Below, piece after piece: positions 45,161 to 55,225 of a stretch of 64,000 nt of DNA (the stretch's first letter is position 1; every line of letters starts with the position of its first letter). The notes under the pieces were generated by a model. It made no database searches. It had not been told where the DNA came from and saw only the letters and a list, made by a program, of their open reading frames with translations. The stretch is from an uncultured Actinomycetes bacterium (lineage in GTDB: Bacteria; Actinomycetota; Actinomycetes; Nanopelagicales; Nanopelagicaceae). The DNA is taken from contig CAIMOX010000007.1 in assembly GCA_903843225.1 (NCBI GenBank), positions 16,282-80,281 on the forward strand. The letters are read 5' to 3'. The position numbers were made by a program, and so were the translations under genes.

Positions 45161-45188
45161 ACCCAGATCCTGCGGATAATTCTTCGGC

Positions 45189-47102
45189 CTACTTATCAGC
45201 GCCTTCATTTTGACGCTTGGTACGAGAAGTCGCGCGACCGCGCTCATTCTGATCCAAGATCACCTTACGGACGCGAACATGCTTTGGCGTGACTTCTACG
45301 CACTCATCTTCGCGACAGAACTCAAGCGCCTGCTCCATATTCATGAGGCGTGGCGGAATGATCCGCTCAGCATCATCGGCACCGGATGAACGCATATTGG
45401 TCAGCTTCTTTTCGCGGACAATATTGACATCCATATCTTCGGTACGAGAGTTCTCGCCGACGACCATACCTTCATAGACCTCGGTTCCAACTTCAAGGAA
45501 GATTGCGCCGCGCTCTTGGATACCACCGACTGCATAGGCAGTGATGATTCCGCGACGATCTGCAACGAGTGAGCCGCTTAGACGAGTGCGAATCTCACCG
45601 TTCCAGTTCTCGTAACCATCAAAGACGTGGTGGAGGAGACCGGTTCCGCGGGTTTCGGTGAGGAACTCAGTTCGGAATCCGATAAGTCCACGTGATGGAA
45701 CCTTGTAATCCATACGGATCCAACCAGTGCCGTGGTTAACCATCTGCTCCATGCGACCCTTACGAAGTGCCATGAGCTGTGTTACAACTCCAAGGAACTC
45801 ATCCGGAATATCAATCGTCAAACGTTCCATCGGTTCTTGTAACTTGCCATCAACGGTCTTCACAACCACTTGTGGCTTACCAACGGTAAGTTCGAAACCT
45901 TCACGGCGCATGATTTCAACAAGTACTGCGAGCTGGAGCTCACCGCGACCTTGCACTTCCCAGGTATCTGGGCGATCAGTATTTACAACGCGAAGTGAGA
46001 CGTTACCGATCAACTCTGCATCGAGGCGGTTCTTGACCTGGCGGGCAGTAAGAAGCTTTCCCTCTTGTCCGGCGATAGGTGAGGTATTAATACCGATTGT
46101 CATCGAGATCGATGGTTCATCAACGATGATTGGTGGGAGTGCGTATGGACGCTCGAGATCAGCGAGGGTTTCGCCGAGTGTGATCGTTTCGATGCCAGCA
46201 ATAGCGACGATATCGCCAGGTCCAGCTTCTAGAGCTGAAACGCGCTCAAGTCCATTGGTGATGAGGAGCTCAGAGATCTTTACCCGCTCACTTGTTCCAT
46301 CGGACTTCATCCACATGACGTTCTCGCCCTTTTTGATGACGCCTTCGCGGATACGACAGAGTGCAAGACGACCAAGGTATGGCGATGAGTCAAGGTTTGT
46401 GACGTGTGCTTGTAGTGGTGCATTCTCATGATAAACCGGAGCTGGGATTGTATTGAAGATGACTTCAAAGAGTGAATCCAAGTTCTCGAGATCTGGCATG
46501 ACGCCATTCTCTGGACGATTCAGTGATGAGCGACCAGCCTTTGCAGATGCATAGACGATCGGGAATTCAATCTGCTCTTCCGTTGCATCGAGATCTAAGA
46601 AGAGACCGTAGGCCTCATCGACAACTTCTGGGATTCGTGAATCGGGACGGTCAACCTTGTTGATGACCAAGATGACAGGAAGATTCTTGCTAAGCGCCTT
46701 ACGAAGTACGAAACGTGTCTGAGGTAGTGGGCCTTCAGATGCATCGACGAGCAAGATCACGCCATCGACCATTTCAAGTCCGCGTTCAACTTCGCCACCG
46801 AAGTCGGCGTGGCCTGGTGTATCAATGATGTTTACAGTCTGTGCACCACGACGGATCGAGGTGTTCTTGGCAAGGATGGTAATTCCCTTTTCGCGTTCAA
46901 GATCCATTGAGTCCATGACGCGGTCGCGGTTCTCGCCCTCTTTCTGGTGCTCAGAGAAGGCGCCAGATTGGGTCAACATCGCATCAACGAGTGTTGTCTT
47001 TCCATGGTCAACGTGGGCAATAATCGCCACATTTCGGAGGTCATCGCGCTTCTTGAGTTCGCCAGTAATAAATGGGCTCTTCTCATATTTGATCTTAGAC
47101 AT
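45189..47102 (-). CDS. typA: Translational GTPase TypA/BipA
   Basis: 637 residues. G1 AHVDHGKTTLVDAML, G3 DTPGHADFGGEVERGLEMVDG, G4 NKVDRPDSR, then EF-G-like domains and the TypA-specific C terminus (GLIGFRTEFLTETRGTGLLHHVFDGY, NIVREKKLTNMRSS). It associates with ribosomes under stress or low temperature. The first codons overlap the ychF stop by 8 nt. Neighbour pairing of typA with ychF is likely co-transcription. Confidence 0.96.
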   Translation of the reverse strand: MSKIKYEKSPFITGELKKRDDLRNVAIIAHVDHGKTTLVDAMLTQSGAFSEHQKEGENRDRVMDSMDLEREKGITILAKNTSIRRGAQTVNIIDTPGHADFGGEVERGLEMVDGVILLVDASEGPLPQTRFVLRKALSKNLPVILVINKVDRPDSRIPEVVDEAYGLFLDLDATEEQIEFPIVYASAKAGRSSLNRPENGVMPDLENLDSLFEVIFNTIPAPVYHENAPLQAHVTNLDSSPYLGRLALCRIREGVIKKGENVMWMKSDGTSERVKISELLITNGLERVSALEAGPGDIVAIAGIETITLGETLADLERPYALPPIIVDEPSISMTIGINTSPIAGQEGKLLTARQVKNRLDAELIGNVSLRVVNTDRPDTWEVQGRGELQLAVLVEIMRREGFELTVGKPQVVVKTVDGKLQEPMERLTIDIPDEFLGVVTQLMALRKGRMEQMVNHGTGWIRMDYKVPSRGLIGFRTEFLTETRGTGLLHHVFDGYENWNGEIRTRLSGSLVADRRGIITAYAVGGIQERGAIFLEVGTEVYEGMVVGENSRTEDMDVNIVREKKLTNMRSSGADDAERIIPPRLMNMEQALEFCREDECVEVTPKHVRVRKVILDQNERGRATSRTKRQNEGADK

Positions 47103-48180
47103 TGAACCTAAATTCCACTACATCACCATCGGCCATTACATACTCTTTACCTTCCATGCGGACTTTTCCGCGAGCACGGGCCTCTGTCATTGAACCTGCT
47201 TCTATCAAATCATCAAATGCCACAATTTCAGCCTTGATGAAACCTTTTTGGAAATCGGTATGAATCACACCTGCCGCAACGGGAGCGGTATCTCCTTTAT
47301 GAATCGTCCACGCGCGCGCCTCTTTCGGGCCAGCGGTGAGATATGTCTGAAGTCCGAGAGTTTCAAAGCCGACACGTGCAAGTGTTGCAAGGCCAGGCTC
47401 TTCCATTCCGATCTCTTTCAAAAGTTCGAGCGCATCTGCATCATCGAGTTCAGCAAGTTCTGCTTCGGTCTTCGCATCAAGGAAGATTGCTTCAGCCGGC
47501 GCAACGAGCGCCTGCAACTTTGCACGCAGCGCCTGATCATTGAGTTCGGAGGCATCAACGTTAAAGACATAGAGGAATGGCTTCGTTGTCATCAACTGGA
47601 GTTCGGCAATCGCAGCGAGATCTACCTTCGATCCGATGAGGAGCTTTCCTTCATTGAGAATAACTTGGGCTTGCTTCACTGCTTCAACGACAGCGGCCTT
47701 CTCTTTCTGAACACGCGCCTCTTTCTCAAGACGTGGAAGCGCCTTCTCAATGGTCTGGAGATCAGCGAGCGCAAGCTCGGTATTGATGACTTCGATATCC
47801 GATGCTGGATCAACAAAGGCTGCGGTGCGTTCACCTTCACGGGTGACATTCTCATCGGTGAAGACACGAATCACTTGGCAGATCGCATCTGTCTCGCGAA
47901 TATTGGCGAGGAATTTATTTCCAAGTCCGGCACCTTCTGATGCGCCCTTAACGATTCCGGCGATATCAACGAAGGAGACTGCCGCCGGCAGAAGCTTCTC
48001 TGAGCTGTAGATCTGTGCGAGCTGGGCTAAGCGCGGGTCCGGAACTCCAACGACGCCGATATTTGGCTCGATCGTGGCGAAGGGGTAGTTCGCCGCCAAG
48101 ACATTGTTCTTGGTCAGGGCGTTAAAAAGGGTCGACTTTCCCACATTGGGCAGACCGACGATTCCAATTGAGAGGCTCAC
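47095..48180 (-). CDS. ychF: Redox-regulated ATPase/GTPase YchF
   Basis: 361 residues from GTG. GIVGLPNVGKSTLFNALTKN, IEPNIGVVGVPDPRL, VDIAGIVKGASEGAGLGNKFLANIRETDAI and the C-terminal TGS domain (TYLTAGPKEARAWTIHKGDTAPVAAGVIHTDFQKGFI) are diagnostic. YchF/OLA1 prefers ATP and acts at the ribosome in stress responses. The GTG start has no clear Shine-Dalgarno. Confidence 0.96.
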   Translation of the reverse strand: MSLSIGIVGLPNVGKSTLFNALTKNNVLAANYPFATIEPNIGVVGVPDPRLAQLAQIYSSEKLLPAAVSFVDIAGIVKGASEGAGLGNKFLANIRETDAICQVIRVFTDENVTREGERTAAFVDPASDIEVINTELALADLQTIEKALPRLEKEARVQKEKAAVVEAVKQAQVILNEGKLLIGSKVDLAAIAELQLMTTKPFLYVFNVDASELNDQALRAKLQALVAPAEAIFLDAKTEAELAELDDADALELLKEIGMEEPGLATLARVGFETLGLQTYLTAGPKEARAWTIHKGDTAPVAAGVIHTDFQKGFIKAEIVAFDDLIEAGSMTEARARGKVRMEGKEYVMADGDVVEFRFNV

Positions 48181-48231
48181 GAGGAGTAGAGCCTACGCGT
48201 CTTTGTCAGTCTTCCCTGCCAAGATGCGGAT

Positions 48232-49440
48232 ATGAGCACAGTGATCTTCGGCCTTTTAGGGCTTACCATCGGCCTCCTTCTGGGATTCCTCGGGGGGAGC
48301 CTTCAATCACGGAAGAAATCAACCCTGGGCGGCCAAAGCGCACAATCGCTGACCGAACTCCTCGCCGCTGAGCGAACAAAGGGTGAGCTCCTCACCGCCC
48401 AACTCGCAGCTCTCCGTGCCGACTCTGATGAGAAGAAGAGCCTCGATCAATCCCTCAAAGAGGTAAAGATCACGATCGCCACTCTCACACAGCAGGCGCA
48501 AGAAGCTGAGGTAAAGCGTGCAAGCGCAGAGGCCTCGATCAAGACAACGATCGAGAATATGAAGAACGGCAACGAGCATCTATTGCGTGAGACAACCAAG
48601 CTCGCCGGTGCACTCTCCAACTCACAGAGTCGTGGTCGTTATGGTGAAGCCCAGCTAGAGATGATCCTCGAATCATCGGGACTACTTGAAGGTATCCACT
48701 TCTTTAAACAAGATACTCGAACCTCATCTGTCGCCTCATCTGCCCGTCCAGATATTCGGATCGCAATCCCTGGTGGCTCTGAGATCTTTATCGATTCAAA
48801 GTTCCCCTTCGACCGATTCCTTGAAGCGGTCGGTGAAGTGGATCCAGCGGCTCGTAAGAGTTTGATGGAGTCACACGCAAAAGATTTGATGGGTCATGTC
48901 AACGACCTCGCTAAAAAGGGTTACCAACATGAAGGTAACTCCCCCGATTACGTAGTGCTCTTTGCTCCCTTTGAATCTATCCTGAGTGAAGCGCTCGAGG
49001 TAGATCCTCACCTTCTCAATAAGGCCTTCGAAAAAGGCATCACGATTGCAACACCGACAACAATGATGGCGCTCTTACGCACAGTCGCCTATGTCTTTAG
49101 CCAATCAGATATGGCGAAGAATGCCTCTGCCATTACCGATCTCGCTGGCCAGCTCCTTAAGCGCATCGGAAAGGTCCACTCCAAGATCGCAGCTCTGGGT
49201 AAGAGCATCAAGACGAGCGAGCGAGCCTTTAACGATCTCGTGCAATCGGCTGAAGAGAATATGCTCCGGCCGGCACGGAAGATGGTGGCGCTCGGCGTTC
49301 CATCGTCAGGCAAGATCGGCGCCCATGATGGAATCGAAGAAGAGGTACGCCAGATCAAGAGTAAGCAGTTTGAGCTCACAGATATCGCCGATGGCGTTGA
49401 TGAGGGCGACGATCTCGAAGAAGAAGAGGATAATGAGTGA
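48232..49440 (+). CDS. rmuC: DNA recombination protein RmuC
   Basis: 402 residues. N-terminal membrane anchor VIFGLLGLTIGLLLGFLGGS, a coiled coil (about 40-120) and the RmuC core with GRYGEAQLEMILESSGL and RPDIRIAIPGGSEIFIDSKFPFDRFLEA, the PD-(D/E)xK-like nuclease fold. The tail is acidic (GDDLEEEEDNE). It is thought to limit inversions at inverted repeats. Divergent from ychF; CAAGAT ends 6 nt before its ATG. Confidence 0.93.
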   Translation: MSTVIFGLLGLTIGLLLGFLGGSLQSRKKSTLGGQSAQSLTELLAAERTKGELLTAQLAALRADSDEKKSLDQSLKEVKITIATLTQQAQEAEVKRASAEASIKTTIENMKNGNEHLLRETTKLAGALSNSQSRGRYGEAQLEMILESSGLLEGIHFFKQDTRTSSVASSARPDIRIAIPGGSEIFIDSKFPFDRFLEAVGEVDPAARKSLMESHAKDLMGHVNDLAKKGYQHEGNSPDYVVLFAPFESILSEALEVDPHLLNKAFEKGITIATPTTMMALLRTVAYVFSQSDMAKNASAITDLAGQLLKRIGKVHSKIAALGKSIKTSERAFNDLVQSAEENMLRPARKMVALGVPSSGKIGAHDGIEEEVRQIKSKQFELTDIADGVDEGDDLEEEEDNE

Positions 49441-49861
49441 TATGAGTACTCAAGCGATGGCTACATTTGCAAAGAAACCTATTAAAGGTGCTGGCCTCAC
49501 CGCACCTGGAGTTGTAATTCTCCAGACGATCTTCATTCTTATCGTCGAGACCCTCGAATATGCGATCGGAAAGATCGGCACACTCACAGGGCTTGCTCTC
49601 TTGATTGCAAGCGCTGCCGGCATCTATCTTGGACGCAGAGGGACTGATTTCGTCAATGCCGTGAATCCACCACTCGCATTTCTCTTCTCGACACTTGTTG
49701 TGCTCTGCACACTTGGTGGCGTAGGTCTGCACGTAGCGCGACTTGGCCTTGATCTCATTACAGCACTTGCTGCAGTTGCACCTTATTTGGTCATCGGTGC
49801 GATTGGATCGTGGGGTAACTATCTCTACAAAGCACGATCAAAAAAAGCTAAACCAGAATAG
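49433..49861 (+). CDS. DUF6542-like four-TM membrane protein
   Basis: 142 residues starting at the ATG at 49433, 5 nt after AGAGGA and overlapping the rmuC stop by 8 nt; a frame from 49091 lies within rmuC and is not used. Four hydrophobic segments (GVVILQTIFILIVETLEYAI, LTGLALLIASAAGIYLG, PPLAFLFSTLVVLCTLG, LITALAAVAPYLVIGAIG). The order rmuC plus a DUF6542 protein is common in actinobacteria. Its 3' end overlaps the convergent glpD by 14 bp. Function unknown. Confidence 0.75.
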   Translation: MSDMSTQAMATFAKKPIKGAGLTAPGVVILQTIFILIVETLEYAIGKIGTLTGLALLIASAAGIYLGRRGTDFVNAVNPPLAFLFSTLVVLCTLGGVGLHVARLGLDLITALAAVAPYLVIGAIGSWGNYLYKARSKKAKPE

Positions 49862-51500
49862 CTTGGCGTTCTGCCTGGACTAAATCTTCATACTCTCGAA
49901 TTGACGCACCTTTTGCGTCCTCATCCCAGCCAAGAATTGGTCCTATAATCTCTGCGACTCGTCCGGTCAGAGATAAACCATAATCTCCAGATTCAAAGAA
50001 GATCCTTGTTCGTCGAAGTAGGACATCACTGATACTCATTGCACCCTCGTGTGATGCGGCATAGGCAATTTCTACTCCGAGATAATCGCTACCAGTAGCA
50101 AGCGCTCGGCCGAGAGTTGGGTCAGCTGCAATGATCGCCTTGAATTCAAAGATTTCAGATCCATAACGATTGAGTAAGCGCAGAACCTCATGAGAGGTTA
50201 ATCCGAGCTCTTCTGCCAAACGATCAGCTGAGTTCACAAGAGCATGGAAGCCATCGGCTCCAAGGATTGGGATTGTGCGGGTGATCGACTCCGGCACCTT
50301 TTTGTTGAGATCGCGGACGCTCTCATCCACTGCATCCTTCGCCATCACTCGATAGGTGGTGTATTTGCCGCCTGCAATACTCACAAACCCTGGGACTGGA
50401 TGATCGACAATATGCTCACGTGAGACCTTTGTCGTTGCAGAGCTCTTCTCAGAAGATACAAGTGGTCGAAGTCCCGCAAAGACACCTAAGAGATCTGCGC
50501 GCGAGATCGGCTTAGCTAAGACCTTATTCACCTCATTAATAATGTAATCAACATCAGCCGCATCGGCCTTCGGATTTGTACGATCACCGGTGTAATCCGT
50601 ATCTGTCGTACCAATAATCCACTTATCTTCGGTCCATGGAATCACAAAGAGAACTGATAGCGCGGTCTTGAGAATCATTCCTACCCGTGAATCAATCGCA
50701 CTTCGCGGAACAACAATGTGGACACCCTTGCTCATCCGCACGGAGTAATGAGGTGTGATGCCGAAGTGTTCGTGAAGTTCATTGCTCCACACACCAGCTG
50801 CCATGATGACTGAACGGGAACGAACTTTTACTCTCTTACCACTGGCTAGATCTGTTACCTGCGCACCAACAACTCTTTCACCTTCGCGAATCAGAGATTC
50901 AACACGAGTACGGTTTGCCAGCGTCGCACCATATAAACCTGCAGTACGCAGAATCATCATCGTATGTCGTGCATCATCGACCTGAGCATCAAAGTATTCG
51001 ATTCCACCAAGAACTATTTTGGAGTTGAGACAGGGCGCCGCTGCTTGCACCATCTTGTGACTGAGATGTTTATGGTTTGGAAGTGCTCGCTGTAATCCCC
51101 GCAGAAGGTCGTAGAGAAAAATTCCTGCGCCTACATACGTTCGTTCACGAACCTTGCTGTGAAGCGGGTAGAGGAAGGAGAGCGGTTTGACCAGATGTGG
51201 CGCCTGAGTTGTGACCATCAGCTCTCGCTCGTGGAGCGCCTCCCGCACCAGTTTAAAATCATATTGCTCTAAATATCTCAATCCACCATGGATTAACTTG
51301 GATGACCGAGAAGATGTCCCGGCTGCAAAATCTTGAGATTCTACGAGCGCAACTTTGAGTCCTCGAGTTGCCGCGTCGAGGGCGATCCCAGCACCAGTTA
51401 CTCCACCTCCAATAACGAGGATGTCGAACTCTTCACTCTCAAGCGCATCGATCGCCGATGTTCGCTGCTCGGGATTAAGGATCGAATTGGCGCTCCGCAC
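49848..51500 (-). CDS. glpD: Glycerol-3-phosphate dehydrogenase (FAD)
   Basis: 550 residues from GTG. FDILVIGGGVTGAGIALDAATRGLKVALVE binds FAD; GTSSRSSKLIHGGLRYLEQYDFKLVREALHER is the GlpD signature and IPWTEDKWIIGTTDTDYTGD contributes to the substrate site. It oxidises glycerol 3-phosphate to dihydroxyacetone phosphate and passes electrons to the respiratory chain. TATTCT ends 6 nt before the GTG and is shared with glpK on the other strand. Confidence 0.96.
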   Translation of the reverse strand: MRSANSILNPEQRTSAIDALESEEFDILVIGGGVTGAGIALDAATRGLKVALVESQDFAAGTSSRSSKLIHGGLRYLEQYDFKLVREALHERELMVTTQAPHLVKPLSFLYPLHSKVRERTYVGAGIFLYDLLRGLQRALPNHKHLSHKMVQAAAPCLNSKIVLGGIEYFDAQVDDARHTMMILRTAGLYGATLANRTRVESLIREGERVVGAQVTDLASGKRVKVRSRSVIMAAGVWSNELHEHFGITPHYSVRMSKGVHIVVPRSAIDSRVGMILKTALSVLFVIPWTEDKWIIGTTDTDYTGDRTNPKADAADVDYIINEVNKVLAKPISRADLLGVFAGLRPLVSSEKSSATTKVSREHIVDHPVPGFVSIAGGKYTTYRVMAKDAVDESVRDLNKKVPESITRTIPILGADGFHALVNSADRLAEELGLTSHEVLRLLNRYGSEIFEFKAIIAADPTLGRALATGSDYLGVEIAYAASHEGAMSISDVLLRRTRIFFESGDYGLSLTGRVAEIIGPILGWDEDAKGASIREYEDLVQAERQAILV

Positions 51501-51505
51501 GGCAT

Positions 51506-51512
51506 TAGAATA
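51506..51512. promoter_or_regulatory. Shared divergent -10 element of glpD and glpK
   Basis: TAGAAT (plus, 51506-51511) ends 7 nt before the glpK GTG at 51519; the complementary TATTCT (minus, 51507-51512) ends 6 nt before the glpD GTG at 51500. One near-palindromic heptamer therefore serves both directions, the start codons are 18 bp apart and neither gene has a Shine-Dalgarno. Confidence 0.65.
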
Positions 51513-51518
51513 GTGGCT

Positions 51519-53006
51519 GTGAGATATATAGGTGCCTTAGACCAAGGGACAACCAGCACCCGCTTCATGATTTTCAATGAAAAGGGCGAGAGTATCGCGG
51601 CAGCGCAAGAAGAACATGCGCAGATACTTCCTCAAGCGGGCTGGGTTGAGCACGATCCACTCGAAATCTGGCTTAAGGTCACCAAAGTGATCTCGCTCGC
51701 GCTAAAAGAAGCTGGATTATCAGGTAGCGACCTTGCTGCGATTGGAATAACTAATCAACGAGAGACGACGGTGGCATGGGATTCACGCACTGGCTTACCT
51801 CTCTATAACGCGATCGTCTGGCAGGACACTCGTGGCCAAGTAATTCTCGATACTTTCTCGGATAAGACGAAGAAGCAAGCAACGTATAAGACTGGCCTTG
51901 CCATCGCACCATATTTCTCGGCGAGCAAGATGAGCTGGCTCTTACGTAACGTTCCAGAGGTTGCCAAGGCGGCACAGTCAGGGGCTCTAAAATTTGGAAC
52001 TATTGACTCATGGTTAATCTGGAAATTAACCAACGGTGTGCACATCACAGATGTTACTAACGCCTCGCGCACTTTATTAATGGATATCGAAACCCTGCAA
52101 TGGGATGAAGAACTGTTGCAACTCTTTGGAGTTCCATCGGAATCGCTCCCTGCAATCAAGAGCTCCTCCGAAATTTATGCAAAGACGCAGACTGATGGAG
52201 TCTTTGCAGCCCAGATTCCGATCGCCGGAATCCTGGGCGATCAGCATGCCGCAATGGTTGGACAACTCTGCTTTGATCGCGGAGATACAAAATGCACGTA
52301 TGGAACCGGAAACTTTGCGTTGGTAAATACCGGCACTGAAATCGTGAGGTCGACTCAAGGTCTACTTACGACAGTCTGTTTTAAATTTGGTGATCAACCT
52401 GCCCGGTATGCCCTCGAAGGCTCAGTCGCAGTCACTGGTTCTGCAGTTCAATGGTTGCGCGATCAACTAGGAATTATTCATGAGGCATCTGAGATTGAAG
52501 CGCTCGCCGCATCGGTCGCGGATAATGGTGGTGTCTACTTTGTCCCAGCCTTCTCTGGTCTTTTTGCGCCATATTGGCGCAGCGATGCACGAGGAGTGCT
52601 CGTTGGGCTCACTCGGGCAGCTACTCGCGCTCATATAGCTCGTGCCACGCTGGAAGCGATCGCGTATCAAACCAAAGATGTCATCGATGCGATGGCACAT
52701 GAGACTGGGGTCCAATTAAAAGAGTTAAAGGTAGATGGCGGAATAACCCAGAACCAACTCTGCATGCAGATTCAGTCAGATATTGCGCAGATCGAACTCT
52801 CTCGGCCGGTTGTGAGTGAAACAACCGCGCTCGGCGCTGCTTACGCGGCCGGTCTGGCGGTTGGTATCTGGTCTGATGTTAATGCGCTACGAGAGCAGTG
52901 GAACGAATCTGCACGTTTTAGCCCAATAATAGGAAGCGAACTTGCAAGCACAGGTTACGGCAACTGGAAGCGTGCGATCGAACGAACCCTTAACTGGGTC
53001 GAGTAA
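51519..53006 (+). CDS. glpK: Glycerol kinase
   Basis: 495 residues from the GTG at 51519, matching the usual ~498 and the leaderless promoter spacing; a GTG at 51513 is nearly equivalent, while a frame from 51333 overlaps glpD and is not used. RYIGALDQGTTSTRFMIFNEKG is the FGGY ATP site, AGWVEHDP and GITNQRETTVAWD bind glycerol, and AGILGDQHAAMVGQ completes the family pattern. It phosphorylates glycerol for GlpD. No GlpF gene is adjacent. Confidence 0.95.
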   Translation: MRYIGALDQGTTSTRFMIFNEKGESIAAAQEEHAQILPQAGWVEHDPLEIWLKVTKVISLALKEAGLSGSDLAAIGITNQRETTVAWDSRTGLPLYNAIVWQDTRGQVILDTFSDKTKKQATYKTGLAIAPYFSASKMSWLLRNVPEVAKAAQSGALKFGTIDSWLIWKLTNGVHITDVTNASRTLLMDIETLQWDEELLQLFGVPSESLPAIKSSSEIYAKTQTDGVFAAQIPIAGILGDQHAAMVGQLCFDRGDTKCTYGTGNFALVNTGTEIVRSTQGLLTTVCFKFGDQPARYALEGSVAVTGSAVQWLRDQLGIIHEASEIEALAASVADNGGVYFVPAFSGLFAPYWRSDARGVLVGLTRAATRAHIARATLEAIAYQTKDVIDAMAHETGVQLKELKVDGGITQNQLCMQIQSDIAQIELSRPVVSETTALGAAYAAGLAVGIWSDVNALREQWNESARFSPIIGSELASTGYGNWKRAIERTLNWVE

Positions 53007-53963
53007 TTACTTCTTACCGGCCGCCTTCAAATCTTTACGTAGCTCTGGTGGCATAGCGAAGAGGAGATGTTCTTCCATCGCAGTGACAGTCTCAATATCT
53101 GTGAACCCACGACGTGCCAACTCCTTGAGTAGATCATCAACCAGAATCTCTGGCACTGATGCACCACTTGAAACTCCGATCGTTTCTACGCCTTCAAACC
53201 ATTCATCTTTAACCTCTGCTGCGTAATCAATAAGGTAAGCCGCCTTAGCGCCATACTCCTTTGATACTTCAACGAGGCGCACTGAGTTTGATGAGTTAGT
53301 CGAACCAACGACAAGAACGAGATCTGAGTTCGGTGCGATCTGCTTAATGGCGACCTGGCGATTCTGAGTTGCATAACAAATATCATCAGAAGGTGGATCA
53401 ATGAGATTGGGGAAGCGCTTCTTCAGCGCAGCAACAGTCTGGAGAGTCTCATCAACTGAGAGCGTGGTCTGTGAGAGCCAGGCGACCTTTGACTCATCGC
53501 GAACTTGTAGCGCATCGATTCCATCAAGGCCATCGACTAACTGAATATGATCTGGTGCTTCGCCAGCTGTTCCTTCAACCTCTTCATGACCTTCGTGGCC
53601 AATCAACAAGATATCGAGATCTTCTTCGGCAAAGCGCTTCACCTCGTGGTGGACCTTGGTGACGAGCGGACAGGTAGCATCGATTGTCTTGAGGCTGCGT
53701 TGCGCAGCCTCTTCGTGAACCGCCGGTGAGACGCCATGCGCCGAGAAGACTACGGTCGCACCGACCGGAACTTCTGAAGTCTCTTCAACAAAGATTGCGC
53801 CACGCGCTTCAAGGCTGGCAACGACATGCTTATTGTGGACGATCTGCTTGCGGACATAGACCGGTGCGCCATAGAGATCGAGCGCCTTTTCGACAGCGAC
53901 GACTGCGCGGTCAACGCCGGCACAGTATCCACGTGGAGCGGCTAGCAGAATTCGCTTACTCAT
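53007..53963 (-). CDS. ispH: 4-hydroxy-3-methylbut-2-enyl diphosphate reductase IspH
   Basis: 318 residues. Three conserved cysteines for the 4Fe-4S cluster: Cys14 in [12 protein letters not shown], the Cys in [14 protein letters not shown], and the one in [23 protein letters not shown] and [15 protein letters not shown] are further signatures. It makes IPP and DMAPP in the last step of the MEP pathway. Its stop directly abuts glpK on the other strand. Divergent from xseA. Confidence 0.96.
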   Translation of the reverse strand: MSKRILLAAPRGYCAGVDRAVVAVEKALDLYGAPVYVRKQIVHNKHVVASLEARGAIFVEETSEVPVGATVVFSAHGVSPAVHEEAAQRSLKTIDATCPLVTKVHHEVKRFAEEDLDILLIGHEGHEEVEGTAGEAPDHIQLVDGLDGIDALQVRDESKVAWLSQTTLSVDETLQTVAALKKRFPNLIDPPSDDICYATQNRQVAIKQIAPNSDLVLVVGSTNSSNSVRLVEVSKEYGAKAAYLIDYAAEVKDEWFEGVETIGVSSGASVPEILVDDLLKELARRGFTDIETVTAMEEHLLFAMPPELRKDLKAAGKK

Positions 53964-53969
53964 GGGCTC

Positions 53970-53982
53970 AGCCTAATAGAGT
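53970..53982. promoter_or_regulatory. Divergent leaderless -10 elements of ispH and xseA
   Basis: TAGGCT (minus, 53970-53975) ends 6 nt before the ispH ATG and TAGAGT (plus, 53977-53982) ends 6 nt before the xseA GTG. Start codons are 25 bp apart. Confidence 0.55.
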
Positions 53983-53988
53983 TCGGTC

Positions 53989-55215
53989 GTGCTCGAAACT
54001 TCAGCTGAAGAACCACTACCGGTCAGGGTTATCTCTGATGCGATCGGTGAATATCTCGGCAAATTAGGTCCCGTCTGGATCGAGGGTGAACTCTCTGAAG
54101 TCTCAGTCCGCCCCGGCGCCCAGATGGTCTTTATGCGCCTACGCGATGCGAGCGCCGATATGAGCCTTTCGATCATGTGCCATAAATCAGTTTTAGCCGC
54201 GACCGCGCCACTGCCACCTAATGCACGAGTCGTGATGCATGCAAAGGTCTCGTGGTACGCAAAGAGTGGCTCGCTCACTATGAGCGTGAAAGAGATTCGC
54301 CAGGTCGGTGTCGGTGAACTCCTTGCTCGTCTCGAAGAGTTAAAGAATCTACTAGCCTCTGAAGGACTCTTCGCCGCAGAGCGAAAGCAGCCACTTCCCT
54401 TCCTGCCGAAAGTTGTTGGTTTAATTTGTGGCCGTAACTCAGATGCTGAGAAAGATGTCGTTGAAAATGCCAAGCGTCGTTGGCCCTCTGTTCGCTTTGA
54501 GATCCGAGAAGTTGCAGTGCAAGGCGCAGCAGCGGTCACTGAAGTAAGCAACGCTTTACAAGAGCTCGATGCAAACCCCGATGTCGATGTCATCATCATT
54601 ACTCGCGGCGGCGGATCCTTCGAAGATCTTCTCCACTTTAGCGATGAATCTCTAGTCCGATTAGTTGCCGGCGCTAAGACGCCGATCGTGAGCGCGATTG
54701 GTCACGAGAAGGATGCGCCTCTCCTTGATCTCGTTGCAGATTGGCGCGCATCTACTCCGACCGATGCCGGAAAGCGTGTTGTCCCAGATCTTCATGAAGA
54801 GCTCACCAAAATCGGAAACCTCCAGGATCGTTCGCTCCGCTACCTCACATCGATGATTGGCCATGAGATGGGAGCCATCGGGCAAGTGAAGAGCAGGCCG
54901 ATCTTTAAAGATCCACTCGTGATTGTGACCGCCCGGCTTGAACAGATCCTGAGCCTGCAATCTCGCGCCTTGCGCGCTATGGAGAATGAGCTCGCAATCG
55001 GCTCGGAAGAACTTGAATCACTGAAAGTCGGAATCAGAACCCTCTCACCTCAATCGACCCTTGACCGTGGCTATGCCGTAGTACTCACCGCCGAGGGTGA
55101 AATCGTCCGCAAGGCATCTACTCTGAAGGCTGGCGATCACATCAGCATCAAAGTCGCCGAAGGAGTGGTCGCTGCCACAACTGATGCCGCTCTTGCGACA
55201 TCTGGGAAGGAGTAG
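53989..55215 (+). CDS. xseA: Exodeoxyribonuclease VII large subunit
   Basis: 408 residues from GTG. N-terminal OB fold (VRVISDAIGEYLGKLGPVWIEGELSEVSVRPGAQMVFMRLRDASADMSLSIMCH), then the catalytic core FLPKVVGLICGRNSDAEKDVVENAKRRWPSVRF, IITRGGGSFEDLLHFSDESLVR and TPIVSAIGHEKDAPLLDLVADWRASTPTDAG. It degrades single-stranded DNA with XseB, encoded 10 bp downstream. Confidence 0.95.
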   Translation: MLETSAEEPLPVRVISDAIGEYLGKLGPVWIEGELSEVSVRPGAQMVFMRLRDASADMSLSIMCHKSVLAATAPLPPNARVVMHAKVSWYAKSGSLTMSVKEIRQVGVGELLARLEELKNLLASEGLFAAERKQPLPFLPKVVGLICGRNSDAEKDVVENAKRRWPSVRFEIREVAVQGAAAVTEVSNALQELDANPDVDVIIITRGGGSFEDLLHFSDESLVRLVAGAKTPIVSAIGHEKDAPLLDLVADWRASTPTDAGKRVVPDLHEELTKIGNLQDRSLRYLTSMIGHEMGAIGQVKSRPIFKDPLVIVTARLEQILSLQSRALRAMENELAIGSEELESLKVGIRTLSPQSTLDRGYAVVLTAEGEIVRKASTLKAGDHISIKVAEGVVAATTDAALATSGKE

Positions 55216-55225
55216 ATTTATCACT

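Noticed and set aside
45727..46431. 234-codon frame opposite typA
   Set aside because: Antisense to a highly conserved gene, Ser/Arg-rich by codon mirror, no motif.
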